From Cyanoderma ruficeps (Eukaryota > Chordata > Aves > Passeriformes > Timaliidae), in the NCBI GenBank assembly GCA_008694505.1, contig VZDJ01000116.1, positions 22,997,501 to 23,061,500 of the forward strand: 64,000 nt of DNA. The letters run 5' to 3'. The position numbers and the translations under genes are program-made. The number at the start of each line of letters is the position of its first letter. Within the stretch, counting starts at the first letter, position 1. Shown piece after piece: positions 13,370 to 24,262 of this stretch. The notes under the pieces were generated by a model, which worked only from the letters and a program-made list of their open reading frames with translations, did not search any database and was not told the origin of the DNA.

Positions 13370-16300
13370 GTAAGCTTTGCTGGGTTTACTGGCTAGGTAA
13401 TTTAATTTTCTCCCTGCCCTCCTTTTATTGTTATGTCACTGCATCATATTTTTAGTGTTTCCTGGAGTAAAGTGTTCACTGTCTGCTTTTTTGGGGTATT
13501 ATTTGTAGCAGCTTATGAGTGAAAAAGGAAGGTGAAATGCTTTGTTATAATGGTACAAGAGTGTCTGTGTGGGCTAATGGATGTACTACTTTACTCTTGG
13601 TACCATAAATCATTGTTTCTCATTACAGATAAATTATTTAAGATCCTAAATGTTTAATTCACTTACTATAATTATGCTAGATGCTCGTGGATTTTTGTTT
13701 TTATCGTTTACCACTTCTGTTACAAGTCTCAATTGGCTTAGCTTGCTATGCTTAGAAATTGCCATTCTCTTAACAGAAATATTAAAACCCCTCCAGATCA
13801 CTTAGCTGATATGCCCTCTTCCCATGACTTCCTGCCTCTGTTGTGTTTTATTGCTGTTTCTTTTGGCTTGTCAAAGGAAATGACTTTTCAACTCCTATTA
13901 ACTGTCACACCTATTACTTCACAGTCACGATGAGATCTAATACATTTCCCTTCTCAATAATTAATGAGTTATCCATTCAAAGGCAGTCAGTTGCACCCAC
14001 AGAAGGGAAGTGGTACAGCAATATGGTCATTGAATGGAAATAGCGTAGACTTATTACTGAGTCCTTTAAAACCTTCCAGAACTGTAGTGCACAACAAGAT
14101 CCTGAAGGCTTAATCTCTGTCCAGAAATTGTCAGTAGAATTTGCAGCAAGATTACTGCCCTTTTAGTTGTGCATGGATTCCTTGCAATGTCAATTGCTGA
14201 GTACAAAATGGGGAAATGTCACGAATCTTTGGAAATGCTTTTTAGGTTATACCTTCAGATACAGTGCTATGAACTTAATTAGAAGTTTTAAACACTAAAT
14301 AAAATTAAAAATCTGACTACTGCTGCTAGTACCTTCCTTTCACCTAACATTTCTGTACATACTAATTTCTCACTCTTTCCTACAGGTCATATAATTTGCT
14401 TCATTATTCCTTGGATTTTCACTGAATCTACATAACTTCAATTAGTTTTTTTTTAATTCCATCACAGATGAGCTGGCTTGGATATAGGATTGTTTTCCTT
14501 TACTAAATCCCAAACTTTCCTTAAGCTCTCTGGGAGACTACTTTCTTCTCTCTTTCTTGATTTATTTATACCTGTATTCTCAGTAGTCTCTATACTGATA
14601 CTACCTTCTGTGCAGATTATTTGCAGTGCTGGAATCATAAATTTTTCTTTTGCTGTCTGACGAGTTTTTCTTGTGTTTGGTAATTCAAACCAAGTGGCTG
14701 AAGGGTCTTGATTTGTATGCTTTAGGAGAGAATTTTATGTTTAATTTTTTATCACTATTTTCTTTTTATCTTCTTTTGAGTAACTTTAATGCCTCTATTA
14801 AAAAAAAAAAATCATTGAAGTGCATTGATTTGGATGCATAATAATTAGAACCCCTGATTCAGAATATAAATACCAGGATTTCCTATTTTACTACATGGAG
14901 TTTTCCTTTTACAATGGTGACATCTTGTGGTTTTTGTTGAAGGAGCAGCTCTGAAGAACATTACACATTTAAAACAAGCATTCTGAGAAAGAATACTTTT
15001 GCACATTTGGGATGGAATAACTTCTTTGAGTAAAAAGTAGGGTCCTCTGATTATTAGATATGTCTCGTGGAATTTAATACAAGGATCTTGTAAATACTTG
15101 CAGCTGGCAAGTACAAATATAGAATAAAGCTTTGATAAAAACTTTTAGACTTTGAAGAAAAATAATTGCCATAATTTTTATTTTTAACAGACCTTGCATT
15201 TAACAAAACATGCACTAGTGAAGTGTATTTTTTTAAATCAAAGTATTTTTAATATTGCTCATAATCGCAAATATGTCTCAGGTGGTTGGTGTAAGAACAA
15301 AATTTAATGTTTACATAAAATCTGGTTAATTTAAAATATTCACCCGACATAAGGGCAGGCTGAACTTTTCCCAAAGAAGTATTTTCTTTGAGTTCTGTAC
15401 CATATTACACTGTCCCATTCCTCACTGATTTGTCTTGATATTATCTTACAGAATGTGTCAATGCCTGCTGATAAAAGGCTGGATGTAATTCAGGGAGGAA
15501 AAAAAAATATGCCTTAAAACTACTGACTTGCTCTCTCTTTCTTTGCTAGACACATGTAAAAGAGAAATGGGCACGTGGCTGAGACCAAAGTGGTGGCTCT
15601 TGCACAATTTGACCTTTCAAGAATTTTATAGGAAGATGCTTCTGCTGAATATGTTTTCACAGCCAGAAGATTCTCTTTGATAGCAGGAACACCATGTCAT
15701 GGATTGTTTCAGGCTATAAAGGAGCAGAGAGCTTTCCAAACAGTAAAAAACTTCAGTGACAGGTGAAAAAATTCAGGATGACTGGAAGGATAGCAAACAG
15801 TTTCACACTTTTAAGAGGGTTAAGTGGGCTGTCTTTGAAAATGCTGAAAACATTGCTGACTCCTGGGTAACAGGGAAAAAAGAGAGTTGAAGGCTCTCTT
15901 GAAGTTAAGAGAAACTTTATTGATACTTTGATCATTGAACATCAGCACTGCAAGCAAAAGGGGCATCTATTAGGAATTACAAGGTGTGTTTAAATTAGTC
16001 TTCAAGAGGATCAGTAGGGTACCTTCAAAGCAAATCTGATCCTTCACCTTTCTTGTGTTTTGGAGTGCATTGTGATGGTTTGGAAACAGAGGAAGTGCAT
16101 TCCTTTATAAGGAGCTACACCAAAAATGGGCTCTAGGCTTGCACATAATGCACACCAGCCCCAAACAGGCATTCAGCCCCAATTCAAAGTTAAAATACCA
16201 ATAAAATTTCTGGAACGTGTATAGTTAGTGGGTTCTCCCTACAGAGCTGCTCCTAGCAGATAGAGACATAGCAGAAGACCAGATTCTGAAATTAAACTAA

Positions 16301-17101
16301 TTAACTTCGAAATAAGTCCATTAGCAATTCAGGCAGCTTGAATTTTATAACACCTCTCTAGGGAAAAATGAGCCTTTCTGTAAGGAGAAGAGTAAACAAT
16401 GAAAGTATAAAAGGAACTATGACTACTGCAGTGTAAAATCAGTGTTTTGCTTGCCTGGTACTATGGCATTTATTCTAACAGCATCCTGAGTGTGACCAGA
16501 ACAACTCTGTCAGTGTCTAACTCAGGTTATCCTGAGAGGAGTCACTGGATTTGGGTTTGTTCCCACTTTTCAGGGGAAGCCTTTGATGCCAAACTTGCTT
16601 GTTTGACCTGCTTTACTCCCCAGCGTTGAGATTTAGCAAAGCTGTGCTTCTGTGGTGCTGGTTTACTGAAACTGATGGGAAGGTTTGCGATGGGGGCTCA
16701 GGCAGCAGCAGGTGAAATGTAGCTCTGGGAAAAGCTTGTGCCAGATGCTTGGAGGTCTGAAATCTGAGATTTTGGCCTGTTTTGCCTGGATGTTCTTGAT
16801 CAGAAAGCACACAAGTCTGTGTCTTCAGAGATGAGGACCTGTGATAGATAATTGCTTTGGACAGACGTGTTTTTGGAATGAAAAAAGAAGATAGCAGCAG
16901 TTTTATAACTGTTCTGCCCTGTGATGATGCCCTCTTTGTCTCAAGTTTGCTTTTCAGGTCGTCTCCCGGCCAAGTATCATTTCAGAAAGGAGAAGCTGTA
17001 GTTTTACAGTCTGGGAAATGTCCTCTTAAATATCTGTGCATTTATACTGTATGTGCATAAAAGACACATATCCAAGGAATCTTTTTGTCTTCTAATTTTA
17101 A

Positions 17102-17416
17102 GTTGAAATCCAATTCTGTGCTCCATATTTTAGGTTTTTTTATGTCGATCATGGAAATGAGAATCGTCTAAGAAAAGTTTACATGTATAGAATTGGTAGG
17201 AAGGAATTGTCTTGTAATAAATGGTTATTTCATATGTACTGGAAATGTTCTTCAGATTTATCTTCAGCTGGAATTTAACCATTTCACAAGCATTCTTGGA
17301 GGACTGTGCAATTTGTAAACAAGATATAGCTATTGTAATTGGAAATTTAGTGTCTGAAAATGGTGTGAGAAAAATCAAGTGTCCTTATTGCAAGAGAAAG
17401 AACATCCCAGGTAAAT
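17102..17416 (+). pseudogene. Possible coding relic with Tudor-like and CxxC motifs
   Basis: Two adjoining open stretches in different frames look more protein-like than their surroundings. Frame A (17102-17278) contains FFYVDHGNENRLRKVYMYRI, resembling the VDYGN core of Tudor domains. Frame B (17221-17416) contains LEDCAICKQDIAIV and, 16 residues on, KCPYCKRKN, a CxxC...CxxC arrangement typical of zinc ribbons. Frame B ends at a donor-like ccag|gtaaat. The frames are offset, so one reading would need a frameshift or a splice. I do not recognise a parent gene. It may be a decayed retrocopy, an unannotated small exon or coincidence, and it does not fit the attractin frame. Confidence 0.2.
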
Positions 17417-18532
17417 GAAGAGCCAGCTCCAGTTTTAAATACCTTTATGGTATCATTTGACAATTAGTGAAAGCAAATTAAGCAGAATTTATTTGATTTG
17501 TTTCACTAACTGGCTGCATTAGAGGGGTTGATTATGCTCTCTATGGCTAATTAGGATGAGATTTAGGAAGGGAGTCCCCTGCTATTTGTGAGTTTTAATG
17601 AAAGCGTAATCCATTTAAAATAAATCTATGACCTAAATATTTACTTAAAAAGCATACACTTAAATGTAGTAAAATGGAACTTGATTAAAATAATGATCCC
17701 AAGCAATACTCTGTCCTGAATACAAGAAATAGATAGTGCTGATCTCCCTGATAAGGTCAGATTCTAAATTTACTTTATTATCTGTAGCAACTTCATTTAA
17801 GATTAGGAAGAAAGTGATTCATGGAGCTCAAAACCTGTTAGCTTCATTTCAGCACTACGTAGAGTTCTAGACCATAACTTAAGGAAAGAAATAATGAAAC
17901 ATATATTGTGATTATTAACAAAACATTTGAAATCTGAATTTATCAATTAGTTCATATGAAGATAGTCTGTAAGAAAATTGACATAGAAATGCAATATATT
18001 TTATCTGAACCTCAGCATTTAATGACAGGAGATGATTGAAACTGAAAAATGCAGTGCATACCTAAGGAAATAGTAAGGGGAACTCAGCTGCTCCATCATG
18101 GAATGTCAGTGGGTGTGCTGAACACATATGGAAAGGTATCGGTGCTCCTTAAAGACTGATCTTGGGACTGATCTTCTTACATAATTTTTGTAATCTACCC
18201 ATAAGGCTGCTAATGAAATCTCGTAATACAAAGGTGGAAGGTACTTTAATTGTGAAGGAGAACCAGAATATCCTGCATAAAAGTCTGTGAGTAATGTGGA
18301 GGATTTAATTACTTCAGTATGAATTGTAAATTAATACATTTAGAGACTAAGAGTATTAGGAATTTGTTTTATGGTCATGGATTGAAATGTGGAAAGCAAC
18401 ATGGGAGAAGACTTGCTTGCCTATCTCAATTAGAACATGAACTAATTAACATTATTATTTTTATATACTCTGCAAACTCCAAAGTGCCAAGTGCACTGGT
18501 AGGGTGATCAGTCACAGAAATTCCAGTTAAAT

Positions 18533-18588
18533 TAGTAGCATTTAGTAGTATGTAATAGTAGTAGTAAATTAGAAAGCATTAGTAGTAT
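18533..18588. repeat. Imperfect TAG/AGT simple repeat
   Basis: Several interrupted clusters of TAG trinucleotides (attagtag, tttagtagta, atagtagtagta, attagtagta) lie within 56 bases. This is low-complexity sequence with no further meaning seen. Confidence 0.8.
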
Positions 18589-20090
18589 GCTTCATGTTTT
18601 GTTACTACAGTTTTATGAATACAAATAGAAAAAGAGGGAGAACCATTAAGATGCACAGGGCTATGGAAGGTCCTAACAGAGCATGGTTTAAACAAGTAAA
18701 ATCAAGGCTGGGAGGGAAGAGTGTTGCTGTTTATAAACATTTGTGGGGTGTATAGACAGACCAGGCCTTTAAGTACAGTGATAACATCATTGGTAGAAGA
18801 AAAATTGGGATAAACTGGTCATCAATTTGGGAATTGGAAGGAGGCTTTTGTCTTAGAGCTGAGCTTCTTTTCTAGAAGATCTTGGCAGAGATAATGGAGC
18901 TTAGTGCCATGCTGCCATTAGGATGGAGTCTCAGAATCTCTAGTCCAATGGGTGTTGTCAGCTACAGCTGATCTGAAAGTCCCTGTTTCTTTTAGAGAGT
19001 GAGAAGCAAAACCCGTTTTTGTTCAAGATGACAAATCTTGTGTGATGTCTACCAGAGACTGTACTTGTTCTCAGCCATGGAAGACTAGGAAAGCTTTCCC
19101 TGCTTCTAGCAGACAGTGCTGTGACATCTGGCTTTATCTTCTGTGCCAGCCTTGTGGATCTCGAGTGTGGGATCTGGAGCTGAACAGTTGTGTTCTGGTG
19201 CTGTGGAGCAGTGCCCACCCCTGATGGGCCCTGCAGCCCCCTGGCTCCCCTGCTCAGACTGAGCCTGCACATCCCCCACAGCCAGATCGCCCTTGGATGA
19301 TCCACCCTTCTGCCTGAGGAGACAAACAGGGCTGAGTAACAGCACCCAGGGGCATTTCAAGAGCTGCATCAGCTCATGTGAAGTAGGATTTCTGTGCTAT
19401 TCCTGGAGGAGCCTGAGTCCTGGCACAGCTTGCTGCCCTGCTGCTTTAGCTGGACACCTCACCAGGATCTCTCTGCCTGCCATTGAGTCTCATTTCAGCA
19501 AGACTATTTGCAGGATGGGAGGAATAATTACATCCAGGATGGATATTGCAGAGCTGTGTAGGGATACATGGATACACCTACTGTTAGAATGCCTAGAAGG
19601 AATTACTGAGCCATTCCAGCACAACTGGTCTGACTATAGGACTGGTTTCAACCACCAAGTTGCAATGGTTGAACAATTATCTCAATAATTCTCAACTCAA
19701 AAGATCAGACAAACAAAACCAGAATAAACAACAAATAATTTTAAAATCACTTTGATTAGATTGTGTGAAGAGCACTGTGAAGTTTATATTCAACACATCA
19801 ATACTTCTGTTTTTTTCTCCAGTGCCCCCAAAGGAAAAGATTTGGTTTGAAGACAATAGATGATGTTTAGTCATTTAGGTGGAAATTGATCTTATGACTT
19901 AAACTACTGGAACAGATTGTTACTTTGGCTTTTCATGAAACTCCTCAATAAATAGAAATTAGATTCATTCTTTTGTGTGATGGGGATAAATCACTTTTTT
20001 AAACCTATAGAGTTTTTTTCCTACCTTAGAGGATAACGTAATTGACTACCAGTTCAGTTTTATAAAGTTGTTTGCTGTTTTTAAAGCATT

Positions 20091-20113
20091 CCCCTTCCCA
20101 CCCCCCCCTGCCC
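20091..20113 (-). other. G-quadruplex-type motif on the minus strand
   Basis: The plus strand has C4, C3, C8 and C3 runs separated by 2, 1 and 2 bases. The minus strand therefore has four G runs with very short loops, fitting the classical G3+N1-7 quadruplex rule. The G-rich strand is the template strand of ATRNL1. Only the sequence pattern is shown. Confidence 0.6.
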
Positions 20114-20517
20114 TCCAGTGGATTGACTGACACATTAGGAAGATAAGAAAGAAACTCAATTTTAAATGAATGGAGAAAACCCATATTTGCATAAAACATA
20201 ACAAAAAACGTATTTTTCATTATCTTTGTTCTGCAGCTGTAGTGTTCTTTGTTGCACAGAAGGCACGCCTTTAGTGAATGTGGTGTTTTCTGAAGAGAAT
20301 ATGTGTTTTTGCTGAAATAATGGTGTATGTATTCAAGTAGGAAAATCTAGAAATGATATTTATAAGTCCTGCATTCACCTTGCTTTTTTAAACCCATAGC
20401 CATACAAAAGAATTTGCTTTTTAAATGATGTTTGGGCAGAGGCCGGTACTATTCTATTGTTTTGCATTTTTGTAGCTATATATTCTGGTTTTGTCCTGAT
20501 TGATACATAACGTGGTC

Positions 20518-20598
20518 AGTCCTTGTCCATGGCAGTGGGGTTGGAGCTGGATGATCTTTCAGGCTCCTTCCAGCCCCAGGCTTTCTCTGACCCTACGG
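20518..20598 (+). mobile_element. CR1 LINE 3' tail fragment
   Basis: The segment ccatggcagtggggttggag, followed by ctggatgatcttt and ctccttccagcccc, is the characteristic end of avian CR1 elements in sense orientation. The terminal octamer repeats are not clear (tttctctgaccct follows). Very short, 5'-truncated and old-looking. It lies about 135 bp upstream of the CpG islet. Confidence 0.8.
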
Positions 20599-20733
20599 CA
20601 CAGTGGTGTTCCTGCTTTCCCTCTCACCTTTCCTGTCGTTCAGTTCTGATGAAGCACTGAGGCTGGAAGAGGGCTGTCTGTGACATTCTTTCCATCACTG
20701 ATCTGGCTCAGAGTTTTGCATTCTTAACTTAGT

Positions 20734-20910
20734 GCGAGGCGGTTTTCTGGCGTTCGTTTTACTGCAGTCGGTGCGAGGTGTCCGTGTCTGGATGCGCCGC
20801 AGGAATTCTGGCTTTGCTCCCCGCTCTCCACCAGGGGTCCCTGCTGGCCGCGACATCCCGGCGGCTCGTGGTGACAACCGAGAGATGCGGCTTCTCCTTC
20901 TGCCCTGCGG
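20734..20910. promoter_or_regulatory. CpG-dense islet with a CTCF-like motif
   Basis: I count 18 CpG dinucleotides in about 177 bases, roughly one per ten, in an intron that is otherwise CpG-poor. Inside it, tccaccaggggtccctg (20827-20843) closely resembles the CTCF core CCACCAGGGGGCGC. Such islets can be small enhancers, insulators, alternative promoters or remnants of a GC-rich insertion. No coding block of known type is present. Function is inferred from composition and motif only. Confidence 0.4.
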
Positions 20911-22075
20911 GCACCCTTTCCATTATTTTAAGCTCTTCCCTGATCAAAGAATACTTAATCAATTGTTTATTTTAAAGCCCTTTTATATTCAAATTGTTCC
21001 CTCCAGTGATTTACCAAAATCATGATTTTGCTGAGGTTACAACTCTTATTGCGGTATCAATTATTAATGCTTAGGAAATAATATACTGAATTGTTCATAC
21101 TCTCATTAGACCTCATTCAGATACCATTAATCTTTTCTGAGTACAAGGTATAATGAACTATGGGAATTGAGTGTCTCCATCTTTAGTGAATGGAAGGTAG
21201 TTTGAATACAAGTGGACATCATTCTTCTGTAGTGTACTAGGAAAAGTTGACAGCTGGTTGTGTACACTTTGGATGCCTGGTTGTTGTGTAGGAAGTAACT
21301 GTAACAAGTTGCCCCCAAAATGACAATAAACGTTGGAAAAACATAATCTCCCTGCTCTCCCATTCCCCCAAGATAATGTTTTAAAGTGATTGTAAACTTG
21401 ATGTACATTACTTATTTAGCTTACTTAGTAAACTTCAGCAGCTCTCCTAAAATTATATCTGGTCTCTCCTTGACACGTGGAAATCTTTGCATCTGGAGCA
21501 CCGTTTGCCAGGGGAGTATCCTTGCCAAAGGGATCTGATACTTTTTACATGAAGAACTGTCTCTTGTTTGCTTTGAACGTCGCTTCTTCAAGCTGCATTT
21601 AATGAAACTCAACTCTTTATATTCAGAGAGACTGTGGATTCTCTCTTTGTCACTTATTTTATAGACATCTATAATTCACTTCCAAATTTTGTGTTTTTTC
21701 CAAGTGAAGAAGTCAGTAGTTCAAAGGTTCAGTGGTTTGTCTAATTGAAGCATCCTTATTACTCTCCTGTAAACAGTCTCCAGCACTAATCTCTCCTTTT
21801 TCAGTAGGACACAGTTTTCTAAGGTTACACAAGCTGGAGATTTATGCAGTGGGGTAACAGTATTGTTGATTCTGACACGATTCTTTATTTTGACCATCCC
21901 TGAGTGGTGATGTAATATTTTCATGAGCTATCCTGAGATGATCCTAAAATGTACCTTACTTAGTTTTCAGTTTAACTATGTTGAATTTTGTGTGTTGTTT
22001 TATTGTTCAATCACATGGTCAGACAGGAACTTGTTCTGTGGTTCTTCAAAGGCCCTTCAATAATAGCCTTTATCA

Positions 22076-22142
22076 ACTATATATATATATATACACACAC
22101 ACATATATATACACATACATATGTATACACACAGATATATAT
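22076..22142. repeat. Compound (TA)n/(CA)n microsatellite
   Basis: Alternating runs of TA and CA units (tatatata, acacacacac, atatatat, acacatacatatgtatac) over 67 bases. It is an alternating purine-pyrimidine tract about 780 bp before the first Kelch exon. Confidence 0.9.
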
Positions 22143-22922
22143 TCAGGTCTTAAATAAGATCTGGAGCATAAACTGATGATGAAGAGATCACATTTTTGTT
22201 ATTACAGAACAAATAAAAAATTGATTTTGCTGTTCATGATTGTAATAGTCCTATACCTAATAAAATTAGGCATTTTGGTGACTTTCCTTAGTTTGACAAA
22301 AATGATTGGCCAAAATACATTTGAAAATAATATGTAGTAGTTGTGAGTTTGGCTTTGTAGAATGATCTATAAAACGTTATAAAATTCAAATATTCAAATC
22401 ATGCTTTTGATAAGCACTTGATAATGTATTTTCTTCCTGAAAAATGATGCAGAATGGTATTCACAATTTTTACTTCTAAGGCTTAATACAGTATAATGCA
22501 TATTGTAACTTATTTACTGTAATATTATTTGCTTTGATATAAATTTATTCTGGTTCAAATACAGTATAGTTCTTCTCCAAAGGCAACATACAGTGCTAAA
22601 AGTTTTACACCTAAATGATAAGTCATTTAAAAATGTGATGCTTTGTGCTGTTCTTTCAATTTGTGACTCACAGTCTATTTTCTGAGAAGAATGCAGAAAT
22701 GAATTGTTATTATTTGAGCTAATCTAATGCTTTCAATTAGATTGACATCCCATGTTGTCAATTTTTTTCATTGAGCATCTGTTAAACATAAAAGCGTACA
22801 CCATATTTTATCAGAATGAGCAATCCTGACATCTGTAATTAAGCCTCCCCTGTTTCTGCTTTATTGGCTTCAATATCCCCGTCTAACAGATTGTACAAAT
22901 TGCACATTTGTTTACAAAACAG

Positions 22923-23097
22923 GTCCAGATTGTTCTCTGAACGTCCCCTCCACGGAGTCTTACTGGATCCTGCCCAACGTGAAGCCCTTCAGCCCCTCCG
23001 TGGGCCGTGCTTCCCACAAGGCCGTCCTCCACGGGAAGTTCATGTGGGTGATTGGTGGATACACCTTCAACTACAGCTCGTTCCAAATGGTGTTGAA
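22923..23097 (+). CDS. ATRNL1: ATRNL1 exon: last EGF cysteine and first Kelch blade
   Basis: This 175-nt exon completes the glycine codon and reads PDCSLNVPSTESYWILPNV, then KPFSPSVGRASHKAVLHGKF, then MWVIGGYTFNYSSFQMVL. PDC supplies the twelfth EGF cysteine. RASHKAV followed by the di-glycine VIGGY is the first Kelch motif, opening the beta-propeller. NYSS is a potential N-glycosylation site. It is bounded by a phase 1 and a phase 2 intron. Of 57 whole codons, 46 end in G or C (81 percent), far above neighbouring exons. The acceptor is weak (tttacaaaacag, purine-interrupted) while the donor gtgagt is strong. Confidence 0.96.
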
Positions 23098-24174
23098 GTG
23101 AGTGATTTCTCCTTTGCCACGTCCTTTCTGATGGGGCTTAGGGGAAAAAAGATCCTGCCAGGGAGGGAGCTTCTATCTTCTAATTTAGCTCAAAGGTTTA
23201 TGTCTCTTTTAGATTCTTTATTAATGGTCTGATTTTATGCTTGTAATTTTCTTATGATTATAGAAAGGGAAAATATGGGCAACATCAAACTGTAGGTGAT
23301 ATTTATATGTACTTCAGTTTGGTGAAAAACTGCAGAACATAAAGAGCTTCGTGGCCATAAAACAGTGAAAGAAATTCACTGCTGATATTTTCACACAGTA
23401 CGTTTTGAGAGCCACGTGCATTATTGATGTCAATTTGTGGTTACAGGACTTTTGTATTTAGTGCTTGCACTTTGCCTGCTGGTGCCATGCCAGTAGGGTC
23501 AGGCAGGTCACCTGTGTTCCACTGTTCTATATTGATGGCAGTCTGTGTGTGTGTATTTGACCACCTATTGGAAACCAAGTTGAAGCAGCTGTAAATAGGA
23601 CCCAGGTGATTTGGATGGTAACTTCATATGTTGAGACCCTAAATGTGGTAAATGCAAGTGTTAGGATATATTTATTAGCATATAATTAGCATGTTTACTT
23701 CTGCTGTTGTCTATCTGTTGCTTTCTTTCACACATTTGCAATCATCCAGATAACTTTGTCATTGATTTTTTAACCTCTGTTATCTAATTCTGTGCATTGA
23801 TTAATTAATGAAAATATAATGGAAATTAAAATCAACCATATAGTTGAGAGGGTGCCCAACAATAAATCTTCAGAGTAGAGCAAAAGCAAGGGGCATGAGC
23901 TCCATGGTGGGGTGGGTTTTTTACCTGACTGATAACAGAGAGCAAGTCTTATGATTTTTGTTAGTTACTCCTATTTTCTGAGGTGATTGGTGGGTCCCTT
24001 AAAGAGCTGCTCCTGTTCTGCTTGAGGAATATTTAGTGCACTGTTGTAAGAGTTCAAAGGGTCGTGTTGCCCCACTAGCAAATTACCGTGTCAGAATTAG
24101 AGTTAGTTTGAACATACAAACCCTTCTACTTCTTCTGCAGGTTGAAAATGTTTCTTTTTCTATTTCTCTTCTAG
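23098..24174 (+). other. ATRNL1: Intron, 1.08 kb, in Kelch region
   Basis: Phase 2 intron with gtgagt donor and a strong pyrimidine-rich ctctcttctag-type acceptor. No repeat or coding block is recognised beyond a short GT run near 23545. Confidence 0.85.
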
Positions 24175-24262
24175 CTACAATTTGGAAAGCAGTATATGGA
24201 ATGTAGTGCCTGTATCCAAAGGGCCCCTCCAGAGATATGGACACACTCTTGCTTTGTATCAG
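24175..24262 (+). CDS. ATRNL1: ATRNL1 exon: Kelch blade 1/2
   Basis: This 88-nt exon completes an asparagine and reads YNLESSIWNVVPVSKGPLQ, then RYGHTLALYQ. The pattern of aromatic residue, W, and R-x-GH-T/S is the Kelch signature between the outer strand of one blade and the start of the next. It ends on a codon boundary (phase 0). The donor is gtttgg, which lacks the usual purine at +3 and A at +4 but keeps G at +5, so it is the least consensus-like donor in the window. The following exon resumes with EDIYMYGG. Confidence 0.93.

Larger units (their letters stand above)
13370..22922 (+). other. ATRNL1: Large intron, 9.55 kb, between EGF and first Kelch exon
   Basis: Phase 1 intron. Contents seen: a TAG-rich simple repeat (18533-18588), a GC-richer block (about 18960-19500), a C-run tract at 20091-20113, a CR1 tail (about 20518-20598), a CpG-dense islet (20734-20910), a compound TA/CA repeat (22076-22142), and a coding-like relic at 17102-17416. 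The acceptor is aaaacag with a poor pyrimidine tract. The remaining sequence is AT-rich and unrecognised. Confidence 0.8.

Noticed and set aside
19293..19688. 131-aa plus-strand open frame
   Set aside because: Sits in the GC-richer block, overlaps minus-strand open frames and has no recognisable family. Kept only as a compositional finding.
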